Assembly: GCA_020746835.1 (NCBI GenBank)
Contig: JAGPNK010000008.1
Span: forward strand, 186,001 to 250,000
Direction: 5' to 3'
Origin: Stachybotrys elegans
Lineage: Eukaryota > Ascomycota > Sordariomycetes > Hypocreales > Stachybotryaceae
DNA: 64,000 nt
Within the stretch, counting starts at the first letter, position 1. Each line of letters begins with the position of its first letter. The notes under the pieces were generated by a model. That model saw nothing but the letters and a program-made list of their open reading frames with translations, was not told the DNA's origin and searched no databases. Position numbers and translations under genes: made by a program. Below, in pieces: positions 11,613 through 20,644 of this stretch.

Positions 11613-12898
11613 ATGAATTCCTCTACCGGCAAGGCGGGCCTGGTGCGGGCTCGTGACGATGCCGGCAGCATGGACAAATTGGTAAGCATTGCATTCTTCC
11701 CAGCTCCCCAGGGGCGACGCTCGTGCTCGATGCGTGAGCTCCGTGCTCAAACTTTGATGTCACGTCTCGCTCCGTCGCGCCAATTCCCTGCTCGGCGATG
11801 CTCTGTCGCTTGCTGGCCCCGATGCTGATGCTCCTTTTCCTCCTCGGCTAGGCACATTCGGTTCTCGACGATGTCTTGTACAACATCCTCTCCGACTTGC
11901 TCATGAAGACCCATCGCGAAGAGAAGACGGCCAGGGCCAAGACGGCCGCCATCAAGGTTGAGAAGATGGCCTCGGACGCCTCAGACAGCTCCACGCCCGA
12001 CTCCAGACCCGACGTGCGCATCGAGACCGACGCCGCCATCTACGAAGACGGACGGGTCCTGCTCAAGGGCAACCCTCTCGAGACCACGAAAGAGATCCTC
12101 TGCCCCAAGTGCCATCTCCCGCGACTACTACATCCCACCGACGGCAAGGGCGCCAAGAAGCCCGATCCCGGTATCCTATACTGCAAGAAGCAGCCGTACA
12201 TCGACAAGGTTGGGTGCGACATCTACGGACAAAGCTGGGTTGGGCCCGGGCCCGGTCGAGGCAAGAAGAAGAAGGACATGGAGAAGAAGGATGGCGTCGA
12301 CTCGTCCGCCCCCGACCAGCGACCTCCCAACGTGCTCTCCTTCCCCTCGGCCACCTGCAGTAAATGCAAGCGATGCATTCTTGTCACTCGTCTCAACAAC
12401 CACATGGGCTCGTGCATCGGCAACAGCGGCAGGAACGCCAGCAGAGCCGCCGCTCAGAAGATGAACGGAGGTTCGCAGAACGACACGACGCCGCCCTCGT
12501 CGCAAAAGGCCACCCCGGTACCCGGTTCGCGGGCCTCGAGCCCCAAGAAGCGCGACGCGAGCGACGAAGAGGAAGAATCCGAGAACAGCCACAAGAAGAA
12601 GAAGCTCAAGGCCTCGGCCATGACTAAGAAGGTCATCCTCAAGACAAAGCCGGGGCTGAAGAAGGACAAGGTGCGCGAGGGCTCACAGCTGAGCCAGGAG
12701 CACAAGGCTGACTACGCGCCCGACTCGTCGGTCGAAGTGGCGCCCAAGAAGCAAATGGCCAAAGGCATCAGCCCGGTCAAGAAACTCAAGGCGCCCAAGC
12801 TGCCCCCCAGCTCGCCCGTGGTAAAGGCGAATAGCAAAGACGCCGATGTGGAATCTGAATCATCAGAGACCATGTCCTCGCCCGCCGGTCATCGTTAG
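11613..12898 (+). CDS. Sgf11-like subunit of the SAGA deubiquitinase module
   Basis: Two exons, 11613-11681 and 11852-12898, give 371 residues. Sgf11 links Ubp8 and Sus1 in the SAGA complex that removes ubiquitin from histone H2B. Seen: an N-terminal helix (about 20-50, AHSVLDDVLYNILSDLLMKT) like the Sgf11 helix that enters the Ubp8 module, and a zinc finger C192-x2-C195-x11-H207-x3-C211 containing TRLNNHMGSC, with the same spacing as yeast Sgf11 and its conserved Arg-Leu before the His. Extra features are a second Cys cluster (C107, C110, C134, C145) between helix and finger, and a 160-residue Lys/Ser/Pro-rich tail with nuclear-localisation-like KKKKLK. Yeast Sgf11 is only about 100 residues, so this is a much enlarged version. 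An upstream in-frame extension exists, but this ATG fits best. The name rests on pattern recognition. Confidence 0.7.
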
Positions 12899-13490
12899 GC
12901 TTGTCGGCATTCAACGACACTCATCTTGCCCTTCCCTATACACGACACCAGGAATTGACGACACCACCACGTCCATTTTTTGCACCCAGAAACGCAGAAA
13001 TGTATAGCGCACATCGCCGTTTCTCCGTCATCACCATCACCATCATCATCATTTCCAGCTCTCCTTCTCATTGCTTTTTTTTTTTTTTTTTTTTTTGCTG
13101 CAAAGCATCTATTCACTTGTATTATTGACAAAACATTCTGCATTGGGCCAGCGGCGTGTGGTTTGGCTATGGCCAGGGGGCCTCGATTGTCTGCTTTCAC
13201 GGCATTCCACAGGAAAAAGTCGGTCCCAGGAAGGTCGGGCGTTTGGAGCGCAGGTGCGTGGTTCATCATCTCTACAGTTTATAGGAAATTCATAGCACGT
13301 CCCATCTACATTTGGCTTGAGAGACGAGCAGAATTCGATATATCATTGTCCAATTGGTCTTTTGTTGTATGGCCGTGAGTACCATCCTAGCCATGATAGT
13401 AATATCGCCGATATGCGGTGCGGTTCGCACAACGCCCCAACGCCGTGTATGCATACCCATAAACCCATCCACGCATGCGCAGAGTTCTCT
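12899..13490. other. Convergent 3' region with homopolymer tract
   Basis: Holds the 3' ends of the Sgf11-like gene and the cyclophilin gene. A repeat of cat trinucleotides (about 13028-13052) is followed by a run of about 22 T (13075-13096). No gene recognised. Confidence 0.6.
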
Positions 13491-14031
13491 TCATACCTCT
13501 TCTGACTCGACAATCTTTGCTTGCACAATCTTGACCTCCTCCACAGGGCGATCCTCGGGTCCCGTCTTGACAAGCCCCATGCGCTTCACCGTAGCCATGC
13601 CCGACTTGACGCGGCCGAAGATGGTGTGCTTGCCGTCGAGCCAAGGCGTGGGGGCGAGCGTGATGAAGAACTGGGAGCCGTTGGTGTTGGGGCCGGAGTT
13701 GGCCATGCTGAGAATGCCAGCGCCGGTGTGCTTGAGGCCCGGGGAGATCTCGTCCTCGAACTTTTCGCCGTATATCGAGGTGCCGCCGCGGCCGGTGCCC
13801 GTGGGGTCGCCGCCCTGGATCATGAAGTTGGGGATGATGCGGTGGAAGATGGTCTCGTTGTAGTAGCCGCGGCGGGCGAGCGTGGCAAAGTTCTCGCACG
13901 TCTTGGGCGCGTGCGAGGTGTACAGCTCGACGGTGATGGAGCCCTGGGCGTCGCAACGGTTAGAGTCATGGCGATCTTGGGAATGGTGGGATACGAACCA
14001 TTGAGGTCTCGAGGACCACGTTGGTAGTCAT
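13491..14031 (-). CDS. PPIL1-type cyclophilin (peptidyl-prolyl cis-trans isomerase)
   Basis: Two exons, 14031-13999 and 13943-13491, give 161 residues, close to the 166 of human PPIL1. It isomerises prolyl bonds and, in this family, is part of the activated spliceosome, bound to SKIP/Prp45. The single-domain cyclophilin starts [18 protein letters not shown], as in PPIL1, without the extra loops of CypA. Active-site residues are present: R46, F51, M52 and Q54 in [22 protein letters not shown], and the Trp of [12 protein letters not shown]. The 55-base intron has an atypical donor GTTCGT, but phase and protein match are exact. It is divergent from the signal peptide peptidase gene, with 379 bases between start codons, so a shared bidirectional promoter is likely. 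Confidence 0.9.
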
Positions 14032-14410
14032 TTTGGGCGCGAGTTTGCCCTGCGGAAGGCACCCTTGGGCGATGCTGCGGGCAGAGGGAGCTTGGAGGCG
14101 TGGTGAAACTCGTGGTGGTTGGAGGGGCACGACTTGAGGCAGAGCCTTGGTGGTGGTTCTTTGTGCTCCACATTATTTTCATATCACACACACCAGGACG
14201 AGCAGCCACGTTGAAGGCACGGCACAGGAACTACATCCCCTTTGCTCTGCCCACGCCTTCAGCTCTTTTCGCATATCGGTCTGAGAAACGAATCTCCGTG
14301 CGCTCTTCTACGAGCAAACTTCAACACCTCTCTCTCTAGTCGTCCTACACAAACACCGGAGCTCTTGATTCTACCGTCACCTCATCATTCTCCATGCGTT
14401 CATCTTCGTA
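14032..14410. promoter_or_regulatory. Putative bidirectional promoter, cyclophilin / signal peptide peptidase
   Basis: The two start codons face away from each other across 379 bases, with CT-rich stretches near 14310-14405 on the signal peptide peptidase side. No specific transcription factor site can be claimed. Confidence 0.5.
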
Positions 14411-16208
14411 ATGGCCGAAACACAACCTTCAGATGTCCTGGCGAATGGCGGCTTGGATGGTCTTGATACTTCCCCGGCCCTCAACCAAACCTCATCTACC
14501 ATACCTACGGCATGGGACTTCATGGGGGACGTCAGCTTCTTCTTCCTCGAGGTTCAGCTCATCTTGGGCGCCATGAGCATCATCTACTTTGCAGCTCATG
14601 CCTCGCTCCGCCGGCCGCCATCCGCGGCCCCTCGCAAATCCAAAAAGCCAGGCCAGAAGCATATCGACGAGACGCAGTTTGCCCAAGGCCTCGAGCCTTC
14701 CGATGCCATCATGTTTCCCCTCCTCGCCGGCGCCCTTCTCATCGGCCTCTACTACATCATCCAGTGGTTGAAGGACCCCGCACTACTAAACAAGATACTC
14801 AAGTACTACATGTCCTTCATGTCTGTCGCCAGCTTGTTCAGTCTCTACGCCCATGGCATCCAGCTGGCGGTTTCGTTCGTCTTCCCCGACTACTGGCGCG
14901 GTCGTGACGGACGCCTGCGCAAGGTGGACCAAAGGCAGCGTGTGGTAGTCATCTGCGACAACGCAGGGAACCCTCAGCCTGCAGCGAGCACTGAATCGAA
15001 TCCGCTTCCGGGGGCTCTCTCCTTATTTGGGGCTACTCCGCGACTTCAGAAGTCCGCTTGGGAGATTCGAAGTCTGCTCACCAGACATTGGGCCCTCAGG
15101 TTTGCTATGCATGGTGTGGGCGAGGAGAAGGCAAATATCAAGTTTTCGCATATGGTGGGCATGTTCATGGGATTGGCAACTGCGCTACTCTATTTTACAA
15201 CTTCGATGACTTTTCTTTCCAATGTGCTGGGCTATGGCATGTGCTATGGCTCGCTCCAGCTTCTCTCCCCGACCAACTTCCTCACGGGCGCCTTGGTCCT
15301 GGTTGGCCTCTTCTTCTATGATATTGTCATGGTCTTCTATACGTAAGTTCATGTTCCCTCCTATACTTGACGAGGCGAAGACGCTGACTTTTGCCAGGCC
15401 GTACATGGTCACAGTTGCTACGACACTCGACGTTCCCATCAAACTCACGTTCAAGGCGGCGGGGCGTCAGAGTATCCTGGGCTTGGGTGACATTGTCATC
15501 CCCGGAATCGTGATTGCCTGGACGCTGCGACTTGACCTTTGGGTTCATTACCTGCGCAAGGTCAAATACGACCAGACCGCCTTGAAGCTCATCGAGAAAG
15601 ACTCGACGGGGACAGTCGTGGAGCGCATGGATTACAGGCATCGCGAGATCAAGACTCAGTACCAGGATGTCAAGGGAAACTGGGGCAACTCTCTGTGGAT
15701 TCGGGGGCCATTGTTCATATCAGGAGCGCAACAAGCCCCTCCCAGCGTTGCCGCGGCTCGCTTCTCCAAAGTTTACTTTACCGCATCCATGGTTGGGTAT
15801 CTTTTGGGTATGTTGGTAACATTGGCCATGCTTTTGGTGTTCAAGAGGGGCCAACCTGCGCTCCTCTACCTGGTTCCTGGTGTGCTTGGCTCTATATTGG
15901 TCACAGCAGCCGCTCGGGGGGAGCTGAAGGAGCTGTGGACGTATACGGAAGACGATAGTCTCGACACGGTGGATGTTGTGGTTGATTTGGACGCCAATGG
16001 AAGACCGATCAAGACTGTAGGAAAGCTTGAGAACGGTGTTGTGGATACAACCAAGACCGAGGATGACAAGAACGCTAAGTCAGAGGAGGAGAAGAAACAA
16101 GAAGACAAGAAGGAGAAGGAGGGAAAAGACCAAATCGCCAAGGGCAAAGGGCATCAGGTATTTCTCCTTGCCCTGGATGCACCTCCGGAGGGGGAGGATG
16201 AGGACTGA
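14411..16208 (+). CDS. Signal peptide peptidase family intramembrane aspartyl protease
   Basis: Two exons, 14411-15342 and 15398-16208, give 580 residues. Members cut type II transmembrane segments, such as leftover signal peptides, inside the ER membrane. Seen: multiple hydrophobic segments; the first catalytic motif FFYDIVMVFYTPYMVTVA (Asp304), where the intron interrupts the Thr codon; the second, LGLGDIVIPG (GxGD, Asp342); and the QPALLYLVP motif of the ninth helix. A large hydrophilic loop (about residues 155-225) lies between early helices. The C-terminus is a highly charged cytosolic tail of Lys/Glu repeats ending in GEDED, longer than usual and without an obvious KKxx retrieval signal at the very end. 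An AATAAA-like signal lies just downstream (about 16279). Confidence 0.92.
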
Positions 16209-16864
16209 GTAATGCGAACTGGGACAGCCCTTGCGCTAATCGACTAGGTATGATTACACATGAAGGGTATGTGAGATCAAATAAATTTCAATTATATCAA
16301 GCAAGGAGAATGTCGCGGCCGTGCTAGCAAAGCGAACGGCATTTACCCGTCACTGAGAATTGTCCGACCGCCGCAATTGACGATATGTATAAGCAAAAAA
16401 ACTCATGCAGGTTAAAACAGAACAGCAATAGTATACCAGTTTCTCAAGGACTCAATAAATACCAACCGGCACCCCTCACTGCTAATAATGTAGGCCATGC
16501 GGGTTGACAGAAGTTATGGACATCTTAAATGGGAAGGACCATCAGATTCATGTCTTATCTTCAGCCCATGTACAGGCTGTCATTATATATTTTTGTTCAG
16601 TAATCAGCCCGTAAGCCCTCGGAGACATTACAACCGACCAAGGTATTCTGGATTTATAACTTACTTGCATCCGTAGTCGTCGGCGTGTCGAACGAGCCTA
16701 TTTTGGGTGTCTGTGGGCTACCCTGCACTCCACCGAACCGGAGTATAGTTTGCCGACTCACAGGCCTTCCCGTCAGCTGTCAGCCACTTCCCTCAACTGT
16801 TGCAAACATTAGATGCTTTCCTTGGTCACTATCCCGTCATTTCTGGTTATTCATCTTAGCGACT
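16209..16864. other. Intergenic region between signal peptide peptidase and PPTase
   Basis: Relatively AT-rich 3' end of the protease gene followed by the promoter of the phosphopantetheinyl transferase. No gene seen. Confidence 0.6.
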
Positions 16865-17827
16865 ATGAGTGTAGACCAAGCATCCGCCGCATGCACGGGT
16901 GGTGATGGATCCCAGACAACCGTCATCCAATGGGTCGTGGACACGCGCACGTTATGGACCGAAGCAGCGCAGACAAAGGATCTCTCACGAGTGGTACGTC
17001 CCGCGATACACCCGGCGGCCCGGAGATGAGAACTGACACACCGGCAGGCCTCGCGCGCGCTGGACCTTCTCACGGAGAGTGAGAAGGGTGAGGTGCTGCG
17101 CTTCTACTTCGTCAAGGACGCCAAGCTGAAGCTCGTGTCCATCCTGCTCAAGCGGTACGTCATCTCGCGCTTCTGCGAGGGCGTGGCCTGGGACGAGGCC
17201 AAGGCGGTGCCCGACGCGCGCACCAAGCCCGTCTTCATCATGCCCGACGGCAGCGAGCCACTGCTCTTCAACCTGACGCACCAGGCGGGGCTTGTCGTGC
17301 TGCTAGCGGTGCACCGGCCGACGCCCGGGCTGGCCGTCGGGGTGGACCTCGTGTGCCAGCCCGAGCGCCGGGAGAGGGACCTGCGGACCATCACGGGGCA
17401 GGGGTGGGCGCACTACGTCGACATGCACGACGGCATGCTCTCGCCGGGGGAGATGCGCGCCCTCAAGGCCCTGCCGTTCCCCGACACGGACCGCAGGCTC
17501 GCCTACTTCTACTCCATCTGGTGCCTGCGCGAGGCCTACGTCAAGATGACGGGCGAGGCGCTGCTGGCAAAGTGGCTGCGCGACCTCGACATGCGCGGCT
17601 TCGCTCCGCCGCAGGAGCAGGCCGGCAAGCAGCTCGAGATCTTCCTGCACGGGGAAAAGGTGCAGGGCGTGGACATGAAGCTGGAGCCATACCTCGACGA
17701 GTACATGATTGGCACGGCGGTGCGGAGGGATGAGAATGGCAAGGGCATTGAGCTGGGGGAGTATGTGAGTTTGGATATTGACGCGGTGCTGACGGCGGGA
17801 GAGAAGTCGAGACGAGGCGAATCTTGA
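16865..17827 (+). CDS. npgA: 4'-phosphopantetheinyl transferase (NpgA/Sfp type)
   Basis: Two exons, 16865-16993 and 17048-17827, give 302 residues. It transfers phosphopantetheine from CoA to carrier-protein serines. In filamentous fungi the NpgA/CfwA enzyme activates polyketide synthases, non-ribosomal peptide synthetases and alpha-aminoadipate reductase for lysine synthesis. Seen: FNLTHQAGLVVLLAV (about 117-131), the magnesium-binding VGVDLV motif (about 140-145), and WCLREAYVKMTGE (about 201-213), the family's W-x2-x-E-A-x2-K signature with Arg in place of the usual Lys before Glu. The coding sequence is very GC-rich at third positions compared with its flanks. The start is chosen because the first exon encodes the expected QWVVDTRTLW strand. 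An in-frame upstream extension to 16685 looks like leader. Confidence 0.9.
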
Positions 17828-17934
17828 TGTCATTGGATAGAATCATTTCATAGGTTTTACTTTGGGAGACTACTGCAATTTTTGAACATGCTATCATTGC
17901 ATTGAACTGCGGACATCCCTCAAGCGTCCGGCCT

Positions 17935-19121
17935 TTAAAAGTTCTTGCTGAAAAAGCCGAGCAGCACCTTGTAGCCCCTCTCATACTCTGCCTTGACGCC
18001 GTCGTCCTTGAGGTTGGAGCGGGCGGCCATCCAGCCGTGGATCTGGTCGTCAAACGTCTCGACGAGGTGCGGCACCTTGAGGGCGGCCTCGAACTTCTTG
18101 ACGTCCTCGACGCTCTCGTCCTTGGAAGCGAGCATGGCGTAGGGGATGGTGATGCTCTCGGCGTCGGCGGGGTCGACCATGGCGGGGTGGCAGCACGCGG
18201 CGACGGAGAAGGGGTTGGTGTCGGCCTTGATGGTCAGGGTGATGACCTTGCCGCCCCAGCAGTACTGTTGCGGTGGTTAGTCTTGGGGGCTGCAACGTTG
18301 GGGGCAAGGGAGAGAGATGCGTACGCCGAGGATACCGAACTTCTCGATGGACGGGTTCTTCTCCTTAACGGCCGTGACGAAGTCGGGGACCTGGCCTGCT
18401 ACCTTGGGCGGTGGGAACGTGCCGAAGAATTCGCCAAGCTGCTTCTTCTTCTCGTCGGTGTCGGGGGGGAAACTGAGCAACAAACGTCGCATCAGCTCAT
18501 CGTGCTCTCTCATAAGAATACCTTCCATGCATCTCCCAATCCCCTTTCTTACATTTCAATGGGGCAGGGCTTGCCTCCGAACCAGTCGGGCATGTAGATC
18601 TTGTACTTCTGGTGGTGGTCGCTGTAGGCGAGGATATCGGCGCCCTGGATGGTCTGGTCAAAGAAGCCAAAGATGTCAAAGACGACAACGAGGGCCTTGG
18701 TGGCATCGTCGGGGCCGGTGACGTCTGCGGGCTCCCTCTCGTATTAGCATGTGGTCAAAGGCAAAGAAGATGCCTGGGAGAGAATGGTGAGGGGGGCTGA
18801 GTTTCACGCACAAGTCTTGTAGCCACCAATGTCCTCGTACGTGCCCTTGGCCTGGTAGCCTGCGGCGACGACGGGCGGGATGTTGCAGCAGCTCTCGCTG
18901 TGGCCCTGGGTGGCTGGCATGGGCGACATGGCGGGCAATGGGTTCGTGGATGAGAAGCAGCGGCGTGCTGGGTCTGGCTGTGTATGGCGACGAGGTGCGA
19001 TGGGTGCTTGTGTGAGCAGGAGGGGTAGAGGGAGGGGGGAAGTTCGCGCTCGCAGCGACTGGCGGGTGATGATGGAGCGTGAGGGCGTCCGGGTGGAGAA
19101 AGAGACTGGAGTCCTGTGCAT
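17935..19121 (-). CDS. Dienelactone hydrolase family protein, probable mitochondrial form
   Basis: Four exons join in phase: 19121-18812, 18724-18553, 18472-18325 and 18264-17935, giving 319 residues. This alpha/beta hydrolase fold opens lactones or cleaves esters; the true substrate is unknown. The triad is visible: Cys212 in FGILGYCWGGK, an Asp (about 259) in MLASKDE, and His286 in DQIHGW. The long start gives an Arg/Ser/Thr-rich, acid-free N-terminus with RRCFSST near residue 54, typical of a mitochondrial presequence. A second ATG about 50 codons downstream (18930) begins MSPMPATQGHSESCCNIPP, the usual N-terminus of cytosolic fungal homologues. Either or both starts may be used. The next gene upstream, also on the minus strand, ends 419 bases away. 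Confidence 0.85.
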
Positions 19122-19540
19122 CAGGTATATCAGTTCAAGTTATCATGGGCTGTCGAGCTGCCCCTCTACTCGCCCTACCTCGCCCTACCTCGAGCCATCA
19201 TGGATGCTTTATCGATAGCTTGGAGTGGGGAGCTGGAGAGGGGCTGACATTGGAGCACCCAGAGCTGTAGTTCAGTGATGTCATAATTGAATGACGACCA
19301 ACCGCCTTCAAAGCATCTTGACCAGAACACCAGATAGCAAAACACCAGTGGCATCAAAATTGCCCTTTTCTCCACTCTAGCGGCACAAGTCTGGGCGGCA
19401 GCTCGTCAATGTATATCATTGACCCTAACTATTTGGGTGAGACAATGCAAGCATAGCAATAGCCTGCTCTCAGCTACTAAACCTAAGGCACTGACCAAAT
19501 GTATTGTCTTCAACCTGTCCTGGAATCGCTCCGTGTCTGC
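19122..19540. other. Intergenic region upstream of the hydrolase gene
   Basis: Promoter of the dienelactone hydrolase gene and 3' end of the LYC1-like gene, both on the minus strand. No gene seen. Confidence 0.6.
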
Positions 19541-20644
19541 TCAGAAGCAGGAATGCATCTGCCTCTCAATCCACTCCGCGGCAACATCTTCCCCGCCTCT
19601 CCATCTCAAGCAGGGGATCTTGTCATATCTCGGTTCGAGGATTATTTCAGGGCCATTGAGTTTGTCCGTGTTGAGGGCCGCCACGACCATCCGAGCTCCG
19701 GCGATGAATTGCGCTGTTGGATCCCAGATGACCACCTCCCACAGCCCGCACGCGCTGGCCTCGGCCATGGCAGCCTCCAGAATCTTGGCATAGTGAGCCT
19801 CCATGCCCTCGACCCGCATTGACGCAAACCGGCAGACATGGAGCTGCCGCGCTTCAAAGTCGTGCGTCCACCACATCCACGCCTTGGTCAAGAATGCCCT
19901 CGACGTATACACTGCGCCCGCCGCCGCCGGTTTCGATCCGTGTATCTCGGAAGCGCGCATGTCGGATAGGTCGATCTTGCAGAGCGCAAACTTGTGGGTG
20001 GGCAGGATCTGGACTTGGGTCGGCCCGCCGCGCTTGGCTGAGAGGCGCTGCTTGGACATGTTGCAGTCTCTAGACGTAGCATATTGCAAGCCGTCAGCTG
20101 GGTAGTACTGTGCTCTGTCTGCTTGCGCGGGGCGCGGAATCTCCGTCCTGCCAATGCTGATGCGCATACGAGTGCCAGGCTGGGGTTTCCAGCCTAGCTT
20201 CTCGACAAAATCCGTGTGGATGCCGCTGGTGTAGATGACACTGAACATGGGCGGGTTGTCCAACTTGTCAAGCGTTTCCTGCACGTTTTTCAGGAGTGCC
20301 GTTGCGAACCCTTGCCTCCGATACTCGACGGGAGTGGCGATATCGGTGATGATGGTTGCCGTGGAAGATTGGCAGCCCTTGCTGGAGCTGAAGATGACCG
20401 GTACTCTGACGGCAGTGCAGCTGGAAAGTATGTTCGTCGGCTCGCATAGGGAGCGAAGAACCCAGTATGAGCAGTCCTTGGTGTTGTACATGCGTAGCTG
20501 AGAGAGGATGTATCTTTCCTTGTCCAGCATGCCGGCAAGCAGGTGGCTGTTGTTGCTCAGATGTTGTGCCACCTGCTCTAGCTGCGCCCGCTCAAAGACG
20601 ACGGCCTCGTCGAAGCCCGCAATGCTTATCAGCTTCTTGCACAT
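19541..20644 (-). CDS. LYC1-like GNAT acetyltransferase
   Basis: A single exon encodes 367 residues. Yarrowia lipolytica LYC1 acetylates free lysine on N6, the first step of lysine breakdown; fungal relatives are diverse and the substrate here is unproven. Seen: ATIITDIATPVEYRRQGFATALLKNV (about 96-121) with the acetyl-CoA loop RRQGFA (109-114), then FSVIYTSGIHTDFVEKLGWKP (about 133-153), the usual GNAT strand-loop before the end of the first domain. A second, LYC1-type C-terminal half includes AFLTKAWMWWTHD and a Trp-rich LWEVVIWDP. Exon boundaries could not be checked, but no frame break is seen. It lies next to the dienelactone hydrolase in the same orientation; no functional link is evident. 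Confidence 0.75.
   Translation of the reverse strand: MCKKLISIAGFDEAVVFERAQLEQVAQHLSNNSHLLAGMLDKERYILSQLRMYNTKDCSYWVLRSLCEPTNILSSCTAVRVPVIFSSSKGCQSSTATIITDIATPVEYRRQGFATALLKNVQETLDKLDNPPMFSVIYTSGIHTDFVEKLGWKPQPGTRMRISIGRTEIPRPAQADRAQYYPADGLQYATSRDCNMSKQRLSAKRGGPTQVQILPTHKFALCKIDLSDMRASEIHGSKPAAAGAVYTSRAFLTKAWMWWTHDFEARQLHVCRFASMRVEGMEAHYAKILEAAMAEASACGLWEVVIWDPTAQFIAGARMVVAALNTDKLNGPEIILEPRYDKIPCLRWRGGEDVAAEWIERQMHSCF

Noticed and set aside
13521..14027. 168-codon plus-strand frame opposite the cyclophilin gene
   Set aside because: The minus strand encodes a clear PPIL1 cyclophilin with catalytic residues; the plus frame is a shadow.
17303..17833. 176-codon minus-strand frame opposite the PPTase
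   Set aside because: It is the mirror of a very GC-rich real gene; its His/Arg/Leu-rich sequence is typical of an antisense shadow.
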